DNA of 64,000 bases from contig JAPQWV010000018.1 in the NCBI GenBank assembly GCA_027422505.1, positions 14,278,001 to 14,342,000 of the forward strand, written 5' to 3'. This DNA comes from Craterostigma plantagineum (lineage: Eukaryota; Streptophyta; Magnoliopsida; Lamiales; Linderniaceae). The notes under the pieces were generated by a model. The model was not told the origin of the DNA. It searched no databases and saw only the letters and a program-made list of their open reading frames with translations. This document shows, one piece after another, positions 42,041 through 53,243 of the stretch (position 1 is its first letter; each line of letters opens with the position of its first letter). A program made the translations under genes and the position numbers.

Positions 42041-44764
42041 TGTAATACCCGGGTCCCGTAAGTAAGCCGGCCAATAAATATGAATACATGTTATATGACT
42101 TACGTGACTGCATGAGATGTGTTTTACGATTCTGTGTCAACATGATTTCAAATTGGGTGCTATTAGGATTACTAACCAAGTAGAGGAATTTATTGAATTT
42201 AGATGGGTTATTGATTTTAGGATTTCTAGTACATGACATGCTAACCTAGAAAATTTAATTTAGTATAATTAGGTGCTAATACCACATTTTAAGGAATACG
42301 AATAAGAATAGGATTAAGACTATAATTAAAATTGGACTAAATATGAATTGGGCTTGGCTTACACATAAAGGCCAAGTATTTAAAGATAACTATTGATTCC
42401 TTAAGGTTAAGGGAAAATAACGTCACTAGATGTCCCGAGCTTTTCGATGGTTTAATATTTATCAAGAATCTTTTCATAATATTAGATCATTTAAGCCTCT
42501 AGAACACGTTGAACACTAAAACAAGAATTCATCTTAAGGAGCTTGTGTGATAAACCGTTTGAGGAAGATTCAAATACAGTAGTGCTCGTAAGGTACAAAT
42601 CCTTTTATTCTAAGCACTTAATTGTCTTTCTCTTGTATTAGTAGGTTAGAACACGTTTTAGATGTGGGTTTGTAAGGTTAACATTTCAAAAGAAAACCTA
42701 AGAACAGTTTTCGAAGGGAACAATAATAGTGGATTTTAGGGTTTCCGTTCAATAGCATGTCTAGAATGAACATAGCATTGATTAAGGCTAGTAGATGTCG
42801 AAACCTTGCATTAATACTGGTTTTGAAATGTCATATGAAATCTCGAAATTTGACATTCATCCCATATCGAGATTATTGTATGTTATTCAGTTAAAACTCG
42901 AAGTCCAATTCAACTTTGATGTGGAGATCTTTTAATCTATAGTAGTATGAATGTTAACATCATGAAACTCGACATCTTTAAATATACTAGGTTGTGTACA
43001 TTGAAATATACCTCTCGACATTTTACTTATAATACTGACATTCATTTCGAAGTCTTGTTGTAATACCGACATTGTGTGATAATTCTAATATGTAAGCTCG
43101 ACATCTTAAGTATATTAATATATATCTCGGCATTTTAGGTAGGAGCTCAATAGATATCTCGACATGCTGTGTAAAACTCGTCATTCATTCTAAATATCCT
43201 ATGTCGAGATTTAGTTCCTCCACCAAACTCGAGATCTAATTATAACCAATCTCGAAATTTATGTTAAAGCCTATGTCGAATTTTCCATAATAAAATTAAA
43301 AGTTCATGTCGAGATTAATTCATAGGATAACTCGACATCTTAAGTATAACATCAACATACATCTCAATATTTAGAATAACAGCTCGAGATTCTATAATTC
43401 ATCTTATATCAAGATATATCATGAGAGACAATATCGAAATCTTTGGGTAATGTTGAAATTAATATGGAGGTCCATTTGTAGATACATGTCAAAATCATAG
43501 TTCATACCAAGATTTATATCAATAGTATTGCTTGGTTTAGGTTAAGTCTAAATTTTAGGGTTTCGAGAGTATAGAAGTCGAAACTAGGGTTTTCAAATTA
43601 AGCCAATTTCGTGAAATTAAAATTAGACTAAAAAACCCTAATTTTATATGTTCCTATTTGAAGATTAGCGACTTACTGATAAGCTAAAGGCTAAGGATAC
43701 CAGGTAAGTGGGAATTTTCACAACACATAAATTGTTTGTAATAACGTGAATTACGTGGCTATCTGCTTATATGAGATTATGTGATTTATTTGATATATAT
43801 GATGATATGACATGAATTTCAGTATTTATCACATGAGCATGAGTACATGCATACACGGCATGCACGAAAATGGTGAGACGAGCATATACATGGTATAATG
43901 TCACTTGAAAGCGATAAAGATTTGCCAATATAGGCATCTGATGTCGACTTACAGTTGAGTCAGGACAGCTTTTATGACACAATGACGACCTGGTACGTCG
44001 TCGGATATATTTTTATCATTTGGGTAGAATGCCCTGAATTGCGGTAGGTGCGACCTGGAGGAGGCGATTCGAGGGTGGCAGCGACACCGAGGGTATCTCT
44101 GGTGTTGGCGACCTCGAAGTGGGCTACCAGCGTGAGCGTCCGCGGAACAGCAAGTACCCATTGGGCCGAATGGCGGGCCGTCATGCATCCCAGTGCGAAT
44201 TGGGCCGAAATGCGTGACTGGTATTTTATGGTTCGTCACCCTTTGTGGATTGCTGGACCATTGTCCTTATTGGAATTGAGCTCTGTAAATGGTGCATAGT
44301 AAGTCAATCGAGGGCCCTGAGAGATATGAGATTGAGTTTGATCCTATTAAGGTCTGAATGTATTGGCGCGGATGCCTTTGCAAATGAGACACGTGCACGG
44401 CATGCATTCTTCCTACTTACTGAGCTTTAAAGCTCATCCCATGTTTTATGTGTTGTAGGTACCCGCGACCACGGTATGTGATCGCTTATGACGGCAAGGC
44501 TATCTTTTGAAGCTTCCAGTGACTTTTGAGGGTGGTGTGTACATGAATGCGACCCGTGGGGACAGGAGATAGGGTTTCTTTTGTTACAATTATGAAACCA
44601 TCCTATGTAAATAGGTCGGGAGCGATATTTTTGATTTGTACAGAACGAATTCCTTTATATAAAAGGAAAAATTTTACCCACGTTTTCGCATATTAATTAT
44701 TTTATATTGACATCAGCCACGTAAGTTAGCATTAGAAATGGTAAGTAGATGGCGGGGCGCCACA
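42041..44764. repeat. Tekay/Del-like solo LTR (2,724 bp, target duplication ATGCC)
   Basis: It starts TGTAATACCCGGGTCCC and ends GGCGGGGCGCCACA, a terminal inversion typical of Tekay/Del chromovirus (Gypsy) LTRs, whose LTRs are also of this length. It is flanked by ATGCC (42036-42040 and 44765-44769). It contains no gag or pol. The stretch 42830-43520 is rich in CTCGACAT / ATGTCGAG words. Confidence 0.85.
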
Positions 44765-44986
44765 ATGCCTCAATCCCTTCCATACACCAAAACCGAACCA
44801 AATCCCCCACATACACAAACCGCCACATATAGTTCACAATCGAAGCCTATGGTATTCCGCACTTGGCTTTGATTGAAGATTGAAAATCGGTTTCACTCTC
44901 TAACCGGACGTGAAACCCACTAAAGAGCGAAAAATGGTGACCAGTGTTATTCACCCCCTCTAACACCCGGTCCACCTAACAAAATA

Positions 44987-46312
44987 GCACGTGCCGAAAC
45001 ATCGAAGGGGGAACGGGATGGCAAAAGAAATTCAGGCTATAACGCCGCGGAAAGGATCACGCGATTGAATTCCTGACGTTGTAGTAATAATGTCTTCAAA
45101 ATTGAACCTGATTCCATCGCATGACATTAATAAATGACGAGCTTTCATTCTTGAAGCTACGCGATTTCGTGGAGATGAGCATGGTTCGCCATCGCGGATG
45201 CGGATGTCGATGCGACCACTAGCGATACGGATACGTTGCATTATCGCGGTGCGATCGCGGGCGATACGCAATTTTTGTAAGAAAAATACCTATAAGTAAT
45301 TATAGATGTCAAATATGTTTTCTTAGCCAATATTTAAGGAATATTGAATAAATTTATCTTGTAATATTTAATTTAAAAGCATAACTTTGATATAATTGTA
45401 GATTTTTTGTATGTAAGAGCATCTCCAATGGATACTTTTTGCATAAACACAAAAATAGAGTACGTTTCTTCTCCAATGTGACTATATTTAACACTAATAT
45501 TGTGTTGACGAGCAGAGATGCTTTAGATTTAGAGTACACAGAAAATATTTGATAATCTTATAATAATAAAAGCAAAATAAATAATTTTCGTTCAAAATTT
45601 TCTATTTTATTTATTAAACTTTTTTTAATAATATACAATTTTATAATTTATTTCATTTTTAAAAATTAAATTATAATATATATTGACATTTGAATATTAA
45701 TTAAAATTGATTGGCTTTATAATCTCTTTAAATAAATGTAGTTACAATTAATATTGGACCCAAAAGAAGCCCAATAAAAATAAGTCCCAAATCAACAAAA
45801 CCCTAAATAAAATATTTTTTCCTTATTTTGCCACGTCATCATCTTCTTCGTCTGTCACCATCGTTTCACCTAAAATAAAAACCAGAATGGAAAATTACAG
45901 GTGGCCGCGACGAGCGAGTTAACGCCGCTGTAACTGATAACACGGCCGCTCTGACCCGCGGCGGCCGATATCTCGCTGCGATGCCCGATTCCATGCCGCG
46001 ACAAACCCGTCGCCGTTCTAACCCATCTCTATGGCATGGAGGGTGCCGAGTCCGTTCTGGCGGGGCCGATACGGCCGATGTCGCGCCGATACGGCGAACC
46101 ATGGAGATGAGGGTGCATTCACATTTTGTTTTGGTAGATACGTGTTCAGCTATTTCCTCTATCACTAATTGGTTTTAGAGCGAAGCTCCGCAAACTTATA
46201 TGTGCTTGGACGAGAAGGTGATTGAAAATCCTCACAATACGTCCGTAACCCTATCTATATACGTGAATAGTAAAATCTTAACTTACGATTAACGAAAAAC
46301 ATATACAGACTA
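44987..46312. other. Intergenic; one possible small MITE
   Basis: No gene is seen. An AGAGCATCTCCAATGG end at 45417 and a GAGATGCTTTAG end near 45526 could be the inverted ends of a 110-bp MITE. The stretch 45100-45280 has GCGATCGCGG-like words, and 45900-46090 is GC-rich without a recognisable domain. Confidence 0.35.
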
Positions 46313-46317
46313 TATAT

Positions 46318-46859
46318 TGATATTTTGCGGAAGCGATGATCTGATATCGTTTTGTAGTTTTCTAGCTACTCACATGATATTTTAAGATCACTCGTATTTT
46401 TCTGTTACATTCGGTAGCACTCACACGCACATTCGGTGCTTGACGTGAGAAGTTATTTTGTATACTCGCGAAACATATATGAGAGGAGGTGGATTTTTTT
46501 ATCCCTTAACTGTATTACTCTCCCACATCTACAAGCCCACACATAGGTACATATTTATAGTATCAATCAATACTAAGCACACAAAGCAAACGATACTACA
46601 ACAAAACATTAAAGCTTCTTTTTCCTTTTTTTCTTCCACAAAGGCTGCTGCATGTCTATTTGCTTTTTTCCTTTTCTTACTTTATTCACGTTTGTTTTCT
46701 TCACTATTAAATTGTTCAAGTTCTTCTTTTGTCTTCCACAATTTCGCCTCCTCATTTTCATGTTTTCTTTTGACATTTTTCCATGTTGGTAGGTTGTCTT
46801 CCATGCATTATTTCTTGTTTTAGTTTTGACGTGGATGGCAATGAGATTAATTGTCAACA
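46318..46859 (-). repeat. G2 3' LTR (542 bp)
   Basis: On the plus strand it starts TGATATTTTGCGG and ends TTGTCAACA. It is nearly identical to the right LTR after removal of the MITE. The polypurine tract TTAAGGGGGGATT (46860-46872 reversed) adjoins it. Confidence 0.9.
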
Positions 46860-46895
46860 AATCCCCCCTTAATCACAGTGCCGTCTGATCTTTCG

Positions 46896-48637
46896 TCACT
46901 CCTTGAATTTAACTCTCTTCCGTCTATCGTATGTTGCGGCTCTCCATTTTCCATCAATACTTGCCTTCGTGATCCTCGCCATGTTTTCCATCTTGTCGTA
47001 CTCGTCTGCCACTAGTTTTTCTTCTTCGACCGCCTTTTCCTTCGGTTCGTTTCTTCGGCGATGTAATGAATATCTTCGTATTTTTCTTTCAGCACTGTGA
47101 CGTAGGCCTTCAGGCACGTCACCTCATCTTCTGGATTCGTATCCTTATCAGGCGTGTCGGATCCTTCATGCTCCTTCTCGTTAATCTCTTCCATGGTGGC
47201 AACCATGTACTGCTCTGTCGCATTGTTCACGAGTGCATCACTTTTTCTGAATTTATTTGCGACCTTCTCCACGACCTTTACAAGGTTTTATCGTACCCAA
47301 TTTCCCCGGGTGTGTCGATTGGGTCTTTAGCTCCGGATGGCTTGGTCTTCCTTGACATCTCGAGGGTCTCCTTCGTGGTCACATTAGTCGCCCATTTTTT
47401 CTTTGTAATCGAGTTATCTTCCACCAGCTCGATTGTCGTCTCGACCTCAACTCTTTTATCTGACTCTAATTTATTGACGAGCTTTTCGTTGTCGACGATT
47501 GGGTTCTTCGGATTGTTCATATAAGCCTCAAGACTGTTTCTCGCCTTGATCCACTGCTTCACCTCATTGTCTTTCTCACGTACCTTTTCCTCGTGATCGT
47601 GATCTTTGTTGGTAGGACTGACCTTGATAGATTCTCCAGTCATTTGTTTACTGACTTCATCACCAGTCTTTTGCAGGGCATTCGTCATGGTTTCATGCGC
47701 GAACACCTCGTCGCGCTCCTACATCTCGCCTCGTACGGCTTCTTCAGCCTGTTGGGGAGTTGGCTTCTTTCTCGTCTCTTCTCCGACATCAACACCGTTC
47801 ACGGCTACTGTGTCGTATTTCTTTGTGGCTTTCTCATCCGCCTTGTGGAGTGTTTCGTCCGACGACGTGTGCATGGCGTCGTCGACCTCGTTCTTCATCT
47901 CCTGGGCTTTCTCTGATGCCTTCACGTCGATTTTCTCGACTTTCTCAGGAGGTTGTGGTGGCGGCGTTTCCTCGTACGCCTCGCCTTTCTCGAGCTCTTC
48001 TTCATTTGAAGCTCCTTTTTTCTTTTGTTCGTCCACGGGTTCCTCGACATTTGGATATTTTTCTTCCTCTTCATCGTCATTGGCTTTCATCTTTGATGAT
48101 TCGCCTTCTTCTTTTCTCGTCCCGTGTTTTAGTGGTGGTTTGACTTTTTTCCTCCTTCCTCGTTTCAAGTTTGCTCAAGAGATTTTGTGGCTGAATCTGC
48201 TCCAATTGAGCAGCGTCTTTGTACGCTTTCTCTAGCGTATCCCAGATTTCCTTCGCGTCCATCGCCCCGGTTATTTTTCGGTTACCGGCTTCATGTACGG
48301 CCTCGTAGATGATGCATTGTGCGATTATATTTTGCGTGTAGAAATTTCTCCACGTCTTTAACTGGGCCGTCGTGAGGCCAGTCGTACTTTTTGGCTTGTT
48401 GTATCCTATTTCAACTATCTCCCAAAGACCTTGCGAGCTGAGCAGAGGTTTCATCAGGTTGCTCCACTTTACGTAATTTCTTTCATTTAGCTGCGGGATT
48501 GGCATTTGGCCACCCAGTGCTTCCACCATAATCATCGGCGTTTCCACGGTTGATATTTCCTCTGTCATCATCGGCTCTGGCTCTATCGGCGCTCGCGACA
48601 CCATCGGCTCCATTGACACCATTGGCTCTGATACCAA
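46896..48637 (-). pseudogene. G2 gag-like coiled-coil protein (about 590 codons, frameshifted)
   Basis: Reading leftwards: frames 48637-48077, 48168-47719, 47706-47278, 47272-47012 and 47117-46896 follow each other with small frame changes. The N-terminus repeats MVSEPMVSMEP, followed by a DUF4219-like block (LNERNYVKWSNLMKPLLSSQ) and a UBN2-like block (AKEIWDTLEKAYKDAAQL). Then come some 400 residues very rich in Lys and Glu, including a PPPQPPEKVEKIDVKAS linker and long predicted helices (VDDAMHTSSDETLHKADEK). There is no zinc knuckle, protease, integrase or RT. I infer a structural, particle-forming protein. Confidence 0.7.
48624..48636 (-). other. G2 primer-binding site overlapping the gag frame
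   Basis: The minus strand reads TGGTATCAGAGCC immediately after the LTR end (ATATCAAAT). The same bases, read from the preceding T, give VSEP of the gag-like protein. In family G1 the base before is A, creating ATG. Confidence 0.85.
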
Positions 48638-48920
48638 TTTGATATTTTGCGGAAGCGATGATCTGATATCGTTTTGTAGTTTCTAGCTACTCACATGATA
48701 TTTTAAGATCACTCGTATTTTTCTGTTACATTCGGTAGCACTCACACGCACATTCGGTGCTTGACGTGAGAAGTTATTTTGTATACTCACCATATATGAG
48801 AGGAGGTGGACTTTTTATCTCTTAACTGTATTACTCTCCCACATATACAAGCCCACACATAGATACATATTTATAGTATCAATCAATACCAAGCACACAA
48901 AGCAAACGATACTACAAAAC

Positions 48921-49684
48921 CAGGGGCAGATCCAGAAATTTTTCATCGGGGGGGGGGGGGGGGGGGTAATATAAATGTGAATAAGGTCGGATGTTGGCCC
49001 CTGCATTCCAGTGCTACACAATTTTTACGGTTTTTTTGGGCTTGAGAACGTCACTTTTATGATCAACATTATCTACTTTATATAACGTTGACGAGGAAAT
49101 AATAATAATTTATTTGATGTTTGTTTAATTTTAATACGGCTCATCAAATAATAATTTTTTGGAGTTCATGACGGAATTAGAATTTTACTTTGGAAGGTCG
49201 GACATTGATTATATTAAATAATAAGAGATATTCATTTCATCTTGTTAAAATTAAATTGTTTCAATAATATTGCAATTATATTGCAAAATTATAGTCTTTA
49301 TATTTCGAATTTAGAAACAATTATGTTATTTTACTTCAGTGAAAAGGGAGAAGAAGATGACAGATAGAAGTTAATTGAATATTAAATAAAATGGGTATTT
49401 TTTTCAAACGGTTCTGCTGTCTCTCCACTCTTATCTAATAAATATGGGTATTTAATATACCTTAAAACTTAAAAAGCAATGTATGGGACAAGGAAATCGA
49501 ACCCAAGTCTATGTAATGGAAGGCAAAGCGCCTCTCCACTACACCACATCGGCCATTTAGTAAACTCTAGCATGTGAGTTTTATATATAGACGTAATAAA
49601 ACATATACTACATATATAGTACTAAAATTTTCGAAAATTTCCCGGGGCCGTGGCGCCCCCGGCCACCATGTAGATCCGCCACTG
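48921..49684. mobile_element. hAT-type MITE (764 bp, 8-bp target duplication)
   Basis: The ends are CAGGGGCAGATCC and AGATCCGCCACTG (short inverted repeats typical of plant hAT elements). They are flanked by the perfect 8-bp duplication TACAAAAC (48913-48920 and 49685-49692). A run of about 18 G lies at 48950-48967. No transposase. Confidence 0.92.
49496..49565 (-). other. tRNA-like sequence inside the hAT MITE
   Basis: The minus strand reads GGCCGATGTGGTGTAGTGG (A-box-like) and, about 35 bp on, GGGTTCGATTTCC (B-box-like), the two internal promoter elements of RNA polymerase III tRNA genes at about their normal spacing. The acceptor stem does not pair convincingly, so I regard it as tRNA-derived and not a functional tRNA gene. 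Confidence 0.5.
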
Positions 49685-50008
49685 TACAAAACATTAAAGC
49701 TTCTTTTTCCTTTTTTTCTTCCACAAAGGCTGCTCCATGTCTATTTGCTTTTTTCCTTTTCTTACTTTAATCACATTTGTTTTCTTCACTATTAAATTGT
49801 TCAAGTTCTCCTTTTGTCTTCCACAATTTCTGCTCCTCATTTTCATGTTTTCTTTTGACATTTTTCCATGTTGGTAGGTTGTCTCCCATGCATTATTTCT
49901 TGTTTTAGTTTTGACGTGGATGGCAATGAGATTATTGTCAACATATATAACATGAGATCGGTACGGTAGAAGAAAGAATCTAAAATTTTCAGATTTAGTT
50001 TTCTTATA

Positions 50009-50594
50009 GGCCGACTTCCTATTTAGGTTAAGCGATATTCTAGTTCGGAGGAGCTCACTCGTCTTCATGTACACTATGCAAAATTCACCATATATTCATG
50101 TCTAAAGAGTTGATTAATTCTCGAACGTGAAGGTGCCTGTAAATGCTACTAGTTACCGTAATAATATTCCTATATAGTTTTCTAATTTAATTAAAAAATC
50201 ATTACATGCGACAAATATTTCGTATTAATTTTCATTGGCTGTTTTGTATTAGTTTTATAATTGCTTTAACCTTCTTATTTTATATTTATAACTAAATTCG
50301 ACGAACATAATCATATTGATGGATCGCAAACCATTTGATTTTTTGCTCGACTTGGTTCCAATTGCATTCTTAGGCCTCCTACTTCATAATTTGCAGAGAG
50401 CTCTTCGTCGTTTTGTATAATATGCAATACTACCGTCTTATTTCCACTTTCCTGCAGTATATTCATCAGGGAATCATTGTTCGCCAAAATAATCATATAT
50501 CATTAATTGTTGAAAATATCAATGTCATGAATTGTTGTCATGCGATGGATCCAGTGAAATTATAGACAATTACGAAGATTCATACATTTATATA
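50009..50594 (+). promoter_or_regulatory. Upstream module of gene 5, cut off by a retrotransposon
   Basis: GGCCGACTTCCTATTTAGG (50009-50027), CTCACTCGTCTTCATG (50055-50070), GGGAATCATTGTTCGCCAAA (50469-50488), and GATCCAGTGAAATTATAGAC (50547-50566) with CAATTACGAAG correspond to the family module. The TATA-containing leader that should follow is found 3.3 kb downstream at 53914, after the Copia insertion. Confidence 0.65.
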
Positions 50595-50819
50595 TGTTAG
50601 TGTATATTAGGAAAAGATTCTTTATAATGTAAATTAGGAAGTAGCTTAATTATAGAATCGTTGCCTTGATTGATGCGATCATAACCTACTATAGCTTAGG
50701 AATTTGTCTATATATATGATGTAACTTGTATCGATAAGGATTTGTCTATATATATGATGTAACTTGTATCGATAAGGATATACACAAAGAGAGGTTTTCC
50801 GTATATTGTCTTTCTGTCA
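50595..50819 (+). repeat. 5' LTR with a 40-bp internal tandem duplication
   Basis: It starts TGTTAGTGTATATTAGG and ends TTTCTGTCA. The unit GGATTTGTCTATATATATG / ATGTAACTTGTATCGATAA occurs twice in tandem here but once in the 3' LTR, which accounts for the length difference. The unit contains a TATATATATG TATA-like core. Confidence 0.9.
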
Positions 50820-50831
50820 TGGTATCAGAGC
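50820..50831 (+). other. Primer-binding site (initiator Met tRNA)
   Basis: TGGTATCAGAGC directly adjoins the 5' LTR end. Confidence 0.9.
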
Positions 50832-50883
50832 AAGGTTGATATAATCTTCTCGTTAACATATATCCTCGTTCTTTGAGTATCGT

Positions 50884-51648
50884 GTGTCTATGGCGTCCAC
50901 CAGCGAAACAACTGTCAATGATGAAATCGGCCCCCACCGCACAATCTCTCCTTACGACATTACCGCCAATGATAATCCCGGCCTTGTGATTACTCAAGTT
51001 CAACTCCGTGGAGAAGTCAACTACGACGAATGGTTTCGGGCTGTTCGATTGGCGCTTCGTGCTCGTAAGAAATTCGGATTTCTTGATGGTTCAATCGCTC
51101 GACCAGGTCCGAAGTCGAAAGATTTAGATGATTGGTGGACGATTCAGTCTCTTTTGATTTCTTGGATCATGAATGTCATCGAACCTTCGCTTCGATCATC
51201 TATTCCTCACAAAGATGTGGCAGTCGATTTGTGGCAGCATCTTTATGATCGGTTCTCAGTCATCACGGAATCTCGTCTTCAACAACTCAAGGATGCTTTA
51301 TCAGAATGCAAGCAAAAGGGTTTATCTATTATGGCGTATTATGGTAAGTTGCAAAAACTGTGGGAGGATATTGGTTCGTCTGATAAATTAGATTTGACTT
51401 CTTTATGTGACGATTGTGTACCCAGAGTCGAATCATTATTGGCTCAACACCGAGAGGATGAAAAAGTTCATCAGTTTCTTTTGGGTTTGGATTCGGATCT
51501 CTACGGCTCTGTTGGTCTCACATTCTCTCCCAACATCCGTTACCGCCGCTTGAACGAGTCTATTCTCTACTTGTTCAAGAGGAAAGTTTGCGCACCACCG
51601 GCCCAAGGCAAGAAATTCATGGCGGCGAGGTTGTCAGCTTCGCCGTAA
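50884..51648 (+). CDS. Copia Gag (254 aa, frameshifted from pol)
   Basis: This is the retroelement capsid protein. It begins MSMASTSETTVNDE (a second ATG at 50890 is also possible). The gag core has NPGLVITQVQLRGEVNYDEW and a UBN2_3-like region (LWQHLYDRFSVITESRLQQL, then HQFLLGLDSDLYG). Near 51590 the frame goes off; the zinc knuckle (HCSHYNRTGHDVDSCYDLHG, second Cys replaced by Tyr) continues in the frame of the next gene. The frameshift separates gag from pol, which are normally one frame in Copia. Confidence 0.85.
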   Translation: MSMASTSETTVNDEIGPHRTISPYDITANDNPGLVITQVQLRGEVNYDEWFRAVRLALRARKKFGFLDGSIARPGPKSKDLDDWWTIQSLLISWIMNVIEPSLRSSIPHKDVAVDLWQHLYDRFSVITESRLQQLKDALSECKQKGLSIMAYYGKLQKLWEDIGSSDKLDLTSLCDDCVPRVESLLAQHREDEKVHQFLLGLDSDLYGSVGLTFSPNIRYRRLNESILYLFKRKVCAPPAQGKKFMAARLSASP

Positions 51649-53243
51649 AGGCTGATAATCGTTCGCGTCGTCACTGTTCTCATTATAATCGCACCGGCCA
51701 TGATGTTGATTCCTGCTACGATCTTCATGGTTATCCTCCTGTCTTTGCTCGTGGTCGGAATGGTAATCGTGGCGGTTCTGCACGTGGTCGAGGAAGAGGT
51801 GTTGCTTCTGGTAGGGGTGGAGGCTTTGCTCCTGTCGCTGCTGCTGGTCCAATAATCGCCCAAGAATCTCCTACCTACTTTGCGACATCATCTGCTTCTT
51901 GTCCAAAGACTCCAGTTGAATCGGACGTTGCTTGGTTCAATATTGTCGCTGGTCCAACTGATCATGGTCGCGCAGTCACTGGTTTAACCAACGATCAATA
52001 CAATGCTGTTGTCGATTTCTTGCATTCTGCCAAAAGTGGTGCTACTGAGAAGTTATCAGGTAAGCGTTCTTCTAATGAATGGATGTTTGATTCCGGTGCT
52101 ACACATCATATGACAGGTTTCTTGGAGTATTTTTTATCCGTTCGAGATATTTCCACACGACCAGTTCAACTTCCTGATGGCACGGTAACACTTGCTTCCA
52201 AGGCGGGAACGGGGCAACTTAGTCCTACAGTCACATTATATAATGTTCTATTTGTTCCTAGTCTGCGATGCAGTTTGATCTCTCTCCATCAGTTGTTAAA
52301 ACAGTCTGGTTTGGATGCTCATTTTACTAATGCATTTTGTGTTATTCAGGACCGCACTTCGAGGATGGTGATTGGCGCGGGTGAACAGTTGGGGGGTCTC
52401 TACTTCTTCAGAGGGACAGTCTCGACAGCGGCAGTATGCACTGAAGAAGAGAGCTCATTTACAGTATGGCATCAACGTCTAGGTCATCCATCCTCTAAAG
52501 TCATTCAACAGTTGCCTTGTGTTTCGACACGTCCTGGTTTTAGTATCATGAATAAAGCATGTGATGTTTGTCTCCGTGCTAAACACTCTCGTACTAGTTT
52601 TCCCATACGTAGAACTCCAAGTGCTTCAAGTTTTGATTTAATTCATTGTGATTTGTGGGGTCCGTATCGTATTCCAGCTTATTGCGTTGCTCGTTATTTC
52701 CTAACGATTGTTGATGATTTTTCTCGTGCCACTTGGATTTATCTGTTAAATGATAAGACTGAAGTTTCTGCCACCTTGCGTAATTTTTTTGCTATGGTGC
52801 AACAACAGTTTGGCAAACTTGTTAAGGTTGTCCGAAGTGACAACGGGTCTGAATTTATGTGCATGGGTTCTTATTTTCGTCAGACTGGGATTATTCGTGA
52901 AACCTCATGTGTTGGTACCCCTCAGCAGAATGGTCGAGTTGAGCAAAAGCACCAACACATACTTAATGTTGCTCGTGCATTGCGTTTTCACGCCCATCTT
53001 CCTATTCAGTTTTGGGGACACTGTGTGCTAACGGCTGGCTATCTTATTAATCGTCGTCTCATCGGTCGATTGATCTATTTGGTTGTTACTCGTCCGGAGC
53101 TCTCTTATTCAGTCCATATACTTTCTCAGTTCATGCAGCATCCTCTTCAAGTACATTGGGATGCTGCGCTTCGCGTAGTTCGATATCTGAAGGGCAATCC
53201 AGGTCAAGGGATTTTTCTTCTGCTGACTGTGATCTACAGTTGA
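51588..53243 (+). pseudogene. Copia protease and integrase fused in frame to the RT end (551 codons)
   Basis: In order: a decayed zinc knuckle, Gly/Arg-rich linker, protease (WMFDSGATHHMTG), GAG-pre-integrase (VWHQRLGHPSSKV, then CDVCLRAKHSR), and integrase core with D, D, E (HCDLWGPYR, RSDNGSEFM, PQQNGRVEQKHQHI). At AGYLINRRLIGRLIYL it jumps from the integrase C-terminal region to the RT end (TRPELSYSVHILSQFMQHP). All catalytic RT motifs, including YVDD, are deleted, yet the frame stays open. A frameshift near 53215 separates it from RNase H. Confidence 0.85.

Larger units (their letters stand above)
40914..44981 (+). repeat. Solo LTR (target duplication AAATA) interrupted by a second solo LTR
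   Basis: The outer LTR starts TGTTGGATTT (40914) and ends CCACCTAACA (44981), flanked by AAATA (40909-40913 and 44982-44986). Removing the inner insertion leaves about 1.34 kb. Its 3' half is related to the LTR at 15186-16166. TATAAATAC at 41374 is a probable TATA box. There is no internal retroelement sequence, so it formed by LTR-LTR recombination. Confidence 0.75.
46318..49943 (-). mobile_element. Gag-only LTR retroelement (family G2, target duplication TATAT)
   Basis: It has two LTRs in minus orientation (46318-46859 and 48640-49943), flanked by TATAT at 46313-46317 and 49944-49948. The right LTR contains a hAT MITE. The 1.78-kb interior has a primer-binding site at its right end and a polypurine tract at its left, so both replication signals are present, but it encodes only the gag-like coiled-coil protein. 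It must be moved in trans by an autonomous relative. It is a relative of the G1 cluster at 19.2-26.2 kb. Confidence 0.9.
48640..49943 (-). repeat. G2 5' LTR, split by a hAT MITE
   Basis: The halves 48640-48920 and 49693-49943 (with one copy of the 8-bp duplication) give about 532 bp and match the 3' LTR. Confidence 0.9.

Noticed and set aside
42830..43520. CRISPR-like array
   Set aside because: Short words recur but without regular spacing or constant repeats, and this is plant nuclear DNA.
45417..45526. Small MITE with AGAGCATCTCC ends
   Set aside because: The inverted match is only about 10 bases and the target duplication is unclear; mentioned in the spacer entry but not called separately.
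49496..49565. Functional tRNA gene
   Set aside because: A and B box words are present but I cannot form an acceptor stem or a clear anticodon arm; it lies inside a MITE.
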